Both the position numbers and the translations under genes were made by a program. Positions 58,062-64,000 of a stretch of DNA of 64,000 bases are shown here, one piece after another. The notes under the pieces were generated by a model. That model worked only from the letters and a program-made list of their open reading frames with translations, did no database searches and was not told the DNA's origin. This stretch comes from Hypholoma sublateritium FD-334 SS-4 (taxonomy: Eukaryota; Basidiomycota; Agaricomycetes; Agaricales; Strophariaceae). The stretch lies in NCBI GenBank assembly GCA_000827495.1, contig KN817518.1:646405-710404 (forward strand). The letters run 5' to 3'. Every line of letters begins with the position of its first letter. Position 1 is the first letter of the stretch.

Positions 58062-58823
58062 GGTTAATTTCCGATGTTCCTGGGAATGGCAATTAGTGTC
58101 GAGCTCGGAGTGTAGAATATACGATGGGGACGAACTAGTAGCGAAAATGAATATTGTGTACTGGCGGGGGCCAATTCTTGGCCACGGCCCACGGTGAGTT
58201 ATTTATTCTCTATGTGGCACATCCGTATGCAAATATTTGGCTACCTTCTCCTACATGTAGAGTATGTGTATGCAGAAATGTAGCGGACTATTACATTCAG
58301 AAGCGTTCTCCATTTCCAAGGAAAACAAGGTTTGCATCTGTGCCGATCAAACGCTCAGATTCTGTGCTTCCTGGCGTCAATCAGGGTTGAGAATTTTCAT
58401 ATAAACGTAGAACTTTGATGGGCACAATGTCGTGGAAGCGCAGGGGCCGGAAACAAGCACAAGTAACAATTGCATTATGCTTTATTTTCAAAAAGGGGTA
58501 GCAGTTGGTATCTCGTACTGCTTTGCTTACAATTCTATTGTCAAAAGGCATAGTATGTACATCAGAGGACCAATACGCAGCACAAAAACAACCTATAACT
58601 AACATCTGTAGACTGTTCAGTAGAAATTCAGACTAAAACGCGTATCTACTTTTGTCCAGCGCGACATGATACTGTAGAGCGAATGCGTGTCTAATAATAG
58701 ACTTTTTCTATGGGACCATGCAGTAACTTGTTGCAGCCAGTGGAACATGATTGTGTCGCCAGAATTGTCCTCGGGACAGACCACCTGAGTTCCTGGAAAT
58801 TTACCTCGCCATATAACATCGAT
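58062..58823. other. Spacer inside duplication unit 1
   Basis: No gene. 58195-58380 is recognisably the same sequence as 62787-62970, including TATTTGGCT, ACATGTAGAGT and GTAGCGG/TTAGCGG words. Holds the promoter of the type-B gene. Confidence 0.65.
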
Positions 58824-60149
58824 TTATTGGTCTTTTCGGCTGCGTTTCTTCGGTGGTTTATCGCCAACTGGATAGGAACTCGAAGGCTTGGAGGCTGCTT
58901 GGCCGGGGGAGGGCGCTCTTTTTTTTGAGGTAGATGCGACGACAGGAGGTGCTTGAATTTCAGGGGACCACAAATCCAGATAATCGAGTAGAGAATATTT
59001 GCCGGAGGGTCGAAGCAACCCTTCATTTGAGCCAGATGCAGGGGTGACGGTGGGAGGAGGTTGTGGGATCGCGGTCATCTGCTTGAGAATCGAGTTGTCG
59101 AGCGTGCCATTTCCCTCGGACAGTAGACCTCGTATCGTCTCTACCACCAAACTCCCAGAGCAGGACTTCCCGACAGTGTGCATCTTTATGATGAAATCCT
59201 TGGCCGTCTGGTAGTGTCCATTTCCGTTCAGAGCACCCAGCAGAAAATCAAGTACTTCTTCGAACTTGTACATTTTTGTGGTAGGGAAGTCAGTCGACCA
59301 GTCTACGAGGGATTGGAAAATGAGGGGGTGCACTATCCATTTTAGTATCTTGTCCAGCTTCTTGTCGATGAGGAATTTGTCGATTCCGATCTCATTCTGT
59401 ACCCACCGTAGATAGGAAGATTCGAAGAGGTACTCCATGGAGAGCTTCCAGGCGCAATTCATGCACAAAGAGAGCACGGTGCTTGTGAGAACTTGGTGGA
59501 AGGGATATTTGGCGAAATCGTCCTGGGAAGCGATCTTGAGCGTGCCCTCACTCTCCATACGCTGCGATATGTATTCCTTGGCTATATCGAAGCTTCGTTC
59601 GAACGCGTGCGCCCGAGCAGCGAGGGCCTTTACTTCTTTTCGAACATCGTACACGGACGTCGATGCGTTGTGTTCAACGATTTTTGTCAAGTGCAGCAGA
59701 TGGGTCGCCCACGGTTGTAGAACGTGTTTTTTGACCTGCGTGCATTGTACATCGACTCTGTTCACCAATTCCCGCGTGAGCGCTAGAAGTTCGCCCACCG
59801 GCATTTGGCGGAAGTGATCGCACGCCTGGAGCACGTCGAACCATTGGCTGATCTCGGGGTGCTTTGCAGTCATGACGGAGTCGAGGAACGTCCCATACTT
59901 GGCGAGCGCGTCAATTGCTTCTGCGCCGCTGGCCTCGGGCGCTGGACCGGTGGACGCGATAGTTGGTGGTAACGGCGGCATATTGGTCAGAGAGTATTGG
60001 ATGGAGCGAGCACTGATGAAGTAGATAAATATGCTCTTGGTTTGCAGGAGGTACTGCCAGGGACTCGTAAGGGATGTGGCCGGATGGAAACGAAAGATTC
60101 CCAACCTTGTAGAATTTTTTTTCTCAAAGTGCGTCAGCCGTGCCCGCAT
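58824..60149 (-). CDS. PPR-leader-domain paralogue, type A, copy 3 (NLS-like tail)
   Basis: Intronless 441-codon frame. The start is either 60149 (MRARLTHFEKKNSTRLGIFR, giving a basic leader homologous to that of copy 1) or the internal ATG at 59981 (MPPLPPTIASTGPAPEASGA), the equivalent of the start in copies 1 and 2. Domain blocks: GELLALTRELVNRVDVQCTQ, LAARAHAFERSFDIAKEYIS, FHQVLTSTVLSLC, SYLRWVQNEIGIDKFLIDKK, LDFLLGALNGNGHYQTAKDF, SGSLVVETIRGLLSEGNGT. A longer Ser/Pro tail then carries two basic clusters, STSKKRAPSP and KPPKKRSRKDQ at the very end. The leader aligns with copy 1 with in-frame indels, so it may be coding in both. Shares the promoter block with copies 1 and 2, in reverse orientation. 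Confidence 0.82.
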   Translation of the reverse strand: MRARLTHFEKKNSTRLGIFRFHPATSLTSPWQYLLQTKSIFIYFISARSIQYSLTNMPPLPPTIASTGPAPEASGAEAIDALAKYGTFLDSVMTAKHPEISQWFDVLQACDHFRQMPVGELLALTRELVNRVDVQCTQVKKHVLQPWATHLLHLTKIVEHNASTSVYDVRKEVKALAARAHAFERSFDIAKEYISQRMESEGTLKIASQDDFAKYPFHQVLTSTVLSLCMNCAWKLSMEYLFESSYLRWVQNEIGIDKFLIDKKLDKILKWIVHPLIFQSLVDWSTDFPTTKMYKFEEVLDFLLGALNGNGHYQTAKDFIIKMHTVGKSCSGSLVVETIRGLLSEGNGTLDNSILKQMTAIPQPPPTVTPASGSNEGLLRPSGKYSLLDYLDLWSPEIQAPPVVASTSKKRAPSPGQAASKPSSSYPVGDKPPKKRSRKDQ

Positions 60150-60230
60150 ACCCCTTGAAGCTAGTCATTTCCCAAAACAGAACAAGATTTTGATGTTCCC
60201 GCGCCCGTCTACTTCTTGAGTTCTCCACCT
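60150..60230 (-). promoter_or_regulatory. Promoter block shared by type-A paralogues, copy 3
   Basis: On the minus strand: AACTCAAGAAGTAGACGGGC, GCGGGAACATCAAAATCTTG, TTCTGTTTTGGGAAATGACT, AGCTTCAAGGGG. Same order and spacing as the block at 42803-42880. Confidence 0.65.
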
Positions 60231-60235
60231 CCGTA

Positions 60236-60861
60236 TGTCAGGTATAGTTACGAGTATTCTTATCACTGGCCTCGAGGCTCAGAGACGCTTTTGGCGGTCC
60301 GCAAATAAACATGGACTGCCAGGAGATACGGGGATTAATGCGAGGATAGCCCTCTTAGCGGAGGAGGCGTCGCTGTTCGGCACCATGGAGCGTACTTAGT
60401 AGGAACCAGGCGCTCGTTGAGAATGCTAATGATGCGATCAATCGATCAAACCTGGGGCATTGATTTTTCAAAATGTGGGGTGGAGGTCTAGAGCACGCGT
60501 CCTGTCTTGTCAACTGTATATACAAGTTCTACCGCAATGGCGGGCATCGCCGCACAGCACGCTCCGCGGCGCGCTAAATCGGCAGCAGCAGCCTCACAAC
60601 CGTCAAGCGCACGATGATCGCAAGCGCGTCGACCAGCGCGTCGCGCACGAGGATGTGCGCTTCGAATGCGGCGGACATCGCTACCCGAGGATCGACCAGC
60701 GCGCACAGGGGGGAAATAGCCCACAAGATTTGCACGTATTAGTCAGCGCTGCTTGTCAACTCCTTGTCCCATTTCGCACATTCATCGCAAGCACCACCGC
60801 GACAAGCCAGCCTGAACCCACCATGCACAACGCACGCACGAATCCCGATCACGCATGAGTC
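60236..60861. other. Spacer between the duplicated units, left part
   Basis: Switches to GC-rich sequence near 60490. A minus frame at about 60575-60740 reads ILWAISPLCALVDPRVAMSA then LVRDALVDALAIIVRL, which looks protein-like but has no start or splice support. Not called as a gene. Confidence 0.35.
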
Positions 60862-61350
60862 ATGTCTGGGGCTCCGGCCGACGCACGCGCTCCCGCGCCC
60901 GCGCCAGCGTACGGGATCGTCCGCGTGCGCGCGCACAAGTGCATCGATCGACTTCGTACGTGCCCCCTTGCATTTACCAAGTACTAACCTCCAGAACACG
61001 CACAGAGCATCGAGGCCTTCCACACATATAAGGGCTCCCCGCTCGACACCGAGGTCGACGCGTACGACGCCTTCCTTACCACCGCGCACTTCCTCCTGTG
61101 CCACCGACACCGGCGTGTCAGCGGGAACGATCTACGCGACGCGCCCCGCCGGCGCAAGCTACTACAAGCTCACGCGGCTCACGGCGCACGCGCAGTACCG
61201 TGCGGCACCTGTACGCATAGGCCCTCGTCGACGCGCGCACGGCGGCAGCCACCGCCGGCGCCGGCGCAGGTGCAAGCACCGCGGAGATCATCGTGCACTC
61301 GCATATCCCCGCGATGGGGCTGGCAGGCCCTGCCCCGATTCTACATAAAG
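60862..61350 (+). pseudogene. GC-rich decayed gene of unknown family
   Basis: Protein-like blocks occur in three successive frames: MSGAPADARAPAPAPAYGIV with RVRAHKCIDRL (60862 on), a plausible 40-bp intron, then HAQSIEAFHTYKGSPLDTEV and DAYDAFLTTAHFLLC. After a frame change comes ATDTGVSAGTIYATRPAGAS with YYKLTRLTAHAQYRAA, and after another ALVDARTAATAGAGAGAS and AEIIVHSHIPAMGLAGPAPI. The frame changes cannot be explained by introns I can see, so the gene is probably broken, or a sequencing error is present. Family not recognised. It sits exactly between the two tandem units. Confidence 0.4.
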
Positions 61351-61703
61351 TTTGTATCCCCTTCCCCATCCCTCCCCAGCAAGGCACGGCGCGCGTACGG
61401 TCCCGCCCCGCTGATTTGGGCGCAGATACCTAAAATAGATATGTAATTTACTTAATCGTGTTCGCTGGGCGGGCCGAAAGGCTCCACGCTCGTTCTAATA
61501 CCACACTTACTCAATTACTTGCCGCTGGTAATAGTTATTTCGATATATACTACAGTGAATGTACCAGGTAGTCGATGGTGGTATCCGAGGTTTTGGGCGT
61601 GTGACGTGTATTTGAATTTATCTGTCGCCAACTGCGACGGGACAACAACTGGAACAAAATGATAGAAGCAGGGCGGACTGTGGTACTTTTTGAAGGTTAT
61701 TTC

Positions 61704-62654
61704 TCAGCCCGAATGCCCAGTTAGATGCGCCTGGAGATCAATATAGCCCGGAGTATCCATAGAGAGGGCTTGGAGCACTCCTCTTCCCCAAGCGGGACCG
61801 CGATTACTCCTTGCCAAAAGCAGGCCGCGTATCGTCTGAGCATACAAGTGCGCTGGACAGGACCATCCCAAGGTATGAAGATGCATGATGGCTTCTTTGG
61901 CTTTGTCGCAGCTATTCACGGTGTTAAGAACGGTCACCATAAATTCGAGCAGCTCCTTGATCCGAGAAGCCTCCCAGTGTTTGTCCGTAACATATTTCAG
62001 TGTGGATCTAATGTCAAAAGATGCTATGACATCGTAGAGCTTGCTGTCGACGAGAAACTCCTCGGTGTCCAGTTTAGTCTTCTTCCAACGCGGATAAGAG
62101 ACTTCAAAAAAGTACACGGTGGAGGCTACGCAGAACTCGTGTATGCAGATCTCATTGAGGACACTCGCAAGGACTCGGTGGAACCGGGATGTGCTGAATT
62201 CGTCGCGTCCCTTCATTCTCCATTCTCTCCGCGATGTAATTCTTCGGCTCCGTGAAATTTCCCGTGTGTGCATGGGCGCTAGCTTCCACTGCCTGCACGT
62301 CTTCCAAATCAACAGGGGTTTCCGCCAGCACGCTATCCGCCCGAATGAGCCCGGTTATGTAGAAGAGCCGAGTTCCCCACGGGGTCAGGCAATTGGCGCA
62401 GCCGTCCACGCATAGCCAATCGACGCTGTCAACAATCTTCTGTGCGAGCGCCATGAGTTTATCCTTGGGCATTGCTTTGAAGCGGCCGCTCGCCTTGAGC
62501 AATTCAAATAGCTTTTCAAGCTGGCTCAAGTACGCGACGATAGGAAGGTCGAGTATAGCGAGGAACATATCAAGCGGATCTTTCGAATGTAGGAGTAGTG
62601 GTTTCATCACGTCCGCGAACGTTGGGAGTCCTTCCTGAGGAGATGGCCGTATTG
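61704..62654 (-). pseudogene. PPR-leader-domain paralogue, type B, copy with lost start and frameshift
   Basis: Sister of the intact 57.1-kb gene. The position of its ATG (ATGCCATCTCC) reads CGGCCATCTCC here, so the start codon is gone; the next ATG is at 62610, inside the domain. The frame then runs SKDPLDMFLAILDLPIVAYL, LMALAQKIVDSVDWLCVDGC, SAHAHTGNFTEPKNYIAERM to ENEG. There about 20 bases matching SQTVTSQ of the sister are missing and the frame shifts at about 62210. It resumes in another frame as RDEFSTSRFHRVLASVL, VSYPRWKKTKLDTEEFLVDS, LLEFMVTVLNTVNSCDKAKE and ends DLQAHLTGHSG at 61704. An N-terminal 152-residue truncated product remains possible. Confidence 0.8.
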
Positions 62655-63442
62655 CTAAAAAAATTTATGCCTGGGTATGGCTGTGAGTCTGGTGTGTACG
62701 GTGCAGAATATAGGATAAGGACGAACTAGTAGCGATAGTGAATATTGCGCGCCGTTGAGTGAAGCCAGGCCCGTTTTTTCCCCACCGTGAGCTATTTATT
62801 CGCTGTGTGGCACCCTCGTATACAAGTATTTGGCTGGGCGTCCCCACATGTAGAGTGTGTCTTGAAAATTAATTTAGCGGCCTGTCAGTGCACTCTTCCC
62901 AAAAAAAACAATGCTTATATCTGGCCGATCGAACGCGTGGAGTCTACACCTCCCGGTGTCATTTAAAGTTGAAAATAATTAACGAAGATTAAAGGGTACA
63001 GATACAGTGTGTATAGACGTCCGGTATAAGTAAGGCAGGGCCTCAATACATTACTTTGTTTACAAACATTTCATTAGAACTCGAAGTGCATGGGTAGACG
63101 AATATCCGGCACCAACGGAGCGCGTGCATGTCTAATAATAGATCTATAATACTATGGGACTTGTAGGCGCAAGTATATTGCTGCGTCGCCTTTGATCATG
63201 AATTTCAGAGGAGAATCAATCGGCGGGTGTATAAATATTTGAAGTCGATTGAACCACACAAAATTAAACAACATTGGTAGGAAGACGACATAAGCTCCAA
63301 GAAATTGTTCCAGGAAATATCAGCTTGACATCGGAGAGGTGGGCAAAAGGTGGCTCCTCCAGGCTCGAAGCGGGGCAAAACCTATGCGGGAGCAGCGCAC
63401 AAACCGCAAAGAATAAAAATAGTGGAAAATTCATGGGCACAT
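62655..63442. other. Spacer inside duplication unit 2
   Basis: No gene. Matches the spacer of unit 1 in several blocks (see the unit entries). Left part is the former promoter of the broken type-B copy. Confidence 0.6.
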
Positions 63443-64000
63443 CTACGCAGTCCACATGTCCCGGTGGGTGCGTTTATGAGGTGGTTGGTCGGTAAGCAGA
63501 CGGGATACCGGGTCCTCACTGAAGCCCCTGGCAGGGGCTTCTGGGTCGACGGAGCTCGATCCTTGCTTTGATCCAGATGCAGGGCCAACAGTCGGAGGCT
63601 GTGAAATTGCGGCAATTTGTTCGAGTAATAAGTTATCCGGCAGGCCATTGCACTCGGCCAACAGCCCTCGTATTGTCGCGACCACCAAGCTCGCGGAGCA
63701 GGACTTTCCTCCTCTGTGCAGTTTTTCAATGAAATCTTTGGCCGTGCGGTAGTGCCCATTTCCGATGAAAGCGGCGACTAGAAAGTCTAGGGGATAATCA
63801 TCCTTATACTCCCTTGGAGTGCAGAAGTGCCACCTTGACCAGTCCATGAAGGATGTGAAATCACCGTCTTTTACCATGCTTTGTAGCAGCCCATCCAGCT
63901 TCTTGTCGACGAGGAACTTGCCAACTCCCCCCGTGAGCACAGTGCGTTTCCACCGTAAATATGAAGATTGGAGGAGGAAGCTCAGAGAGTATTCCCAGGA
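63443..64000 (-). CDS. PPR-leader-domain paralogue, type A, copy 4, 5' end outside the window
   Basis: Frame open from base 64000 to the stop at 63443. It begins, at the edge, SWEYSLSFLLQSSYLRWKRT, then GGVGKFLVDKKLDGLLQSMV, LDFLVAAFIGNGHYRTAKDF, SASLVVATIRGLLAECNGLP, and IAAISQPPTVGPASGSKQGS, clearly the sister of the 58.8-kb gene. The tail is shorter and altered: DQPPHKRTHRDMWTA in place of KPPKKRSRKDQ, so the basic cluster is weakened (one Lys and two Arg around His). Whether the N-terminal part is intact cannot be seen. Confidence 0.75.
   Translation of the reverse strand, partial: SWEYSLSFLLQSSYLRWKRTVLTGGVGKFLVDKKLDGLLQSMVKDGDFTSFMDWSRWHFCTPREYKDDYPLDFLVAAFIGNGHYRTAKDFIEKLHRGGKSCSASLVVATIRGLLAECNGLPDNLLLEQIAAISQPPTVGPASGSKQGSSSVDPEAPARGFSEDPVSRLLTDQPPHKRTHRDMWTA

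Larger units (their letters stand above)
56780..60235. repeat. Segmental duplication, unit 1
   Basis: Carries the intact type-B gene (57105-58061), its spacer and the type-A gene (58824-60149) with promoter. Collinear, same orientation, with 61437-64000. Matches extend through non-coding spacers: GTTATTTATTC..GTGTGGCAC region (58199 against 62792), ACATGTAGAGT (58252 against 62847), GTCTAATAATAGA (58690 against 63129). Identity is clearly below 100 percent, so the event is not recent. Confidence 0.75.
61437..64000. repeat. Segmental duplication, unit 2 (cut by window edge)
   Basis: Tandem partner of 56780-60235 in the same orientation, offset about 4.4-4.7 kb. Contains a broken type-B copy and the 3' two-thirds of a type-A copy in the same order as unit 1. 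Right end lies outside the window. Confidence 0.75.

Noticed and set aside
1..64000. tRNA genes or CRISPR arrays
   Set aside because: No segment with convincing A-box and B-box plus acceptor pairing was found, and the organism is a eukaryote, so CRISPR is not expected.

Overview
The window is nuclear DNA of a filamentous basidiomycete, probably an Agaricomycete. Genes are split by many introns of roughly 40-70 bp with GT..AG borders. The gene set fits a mushroom-type fungus: a class I hydrophobin, a velvet regulator, KEX1, fungal-type GH18 and GH3 enzymes, MLH3 and UreF. No rRNA, tRNA, CRISPR array or complete transposon was recognised. Gene models were spliced by eye, so outer coordinates are firmer than internal exon borders.

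Left part (1-28 kb) is ordinary, densely packed housekeeping and accessory genes: an unrecognised partial gene (-), the KEX1 carboxypeptidase (-), a thioredoxin-like ER membrane protein (+), a PPxY-containing possible beta-propeller protein (+), a secreted GH18 chitinase (-), an MFS sugar/lactose transporter (-), a SETD3/RKM-type SET methyltransferase (+), an intracellular GH3 beta-glucosidase with a PA14 insert (-), an RNF220-like RING E3 ligase (+), TOM7 (-) head to head with eIF3f (+), and the urease accessory protein UreF (-) head to head with the mitochondrial ATPase AFG1 (+). A class I hydrophobin (-) follows at 28.5-29.0 kb.

From 29.0 to 34.0 kb is a roughly 5 kb gene-poor stretch holding an orphan coding 3' exon and coding-like scraps. 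Then come an RTC3/SBDS-domain protein, the mismatch-repair and meiotic endonuclease MLH3, and the beta subunit of methylcrotonoyl-CoA carboxylase, all on the minus strand.

The right third (42.5-64 kb) is unusual. It holds a minus-strand mitochondrial-type PPR protein of about 1100 residues (50.95-54.5 kb). Around it are seven related copies of only its N-terminal, non-PPR domain: two on plus (43.0 and 45.1 kb) and five on minus (55.6, 57.1, 58.8, 61.7 and 63.4 kb). The copies fall into two subfamilies. Type A ends in a lysine/arginine-rich tail resembling a nuclear localisation signal. Type B ends just where the parent's PPR array would begin. Two type-B copies are broken pseudogenes. A gene pair with its flanks (56.8-60.2 kb) is duplicated in tandem at 61.4-64.0 kb, and several type-A copies share a promoter block. 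An ArfGAP (-) and a VelB-type velvet gene (+) lie head to head inside the cluster, and a fragment of the velvet gene's 3' end is copied beside the PPR gene's stop codon. Base composition switches sharply between very GC-rich and AT-richer blocks in this part, even within single genes.
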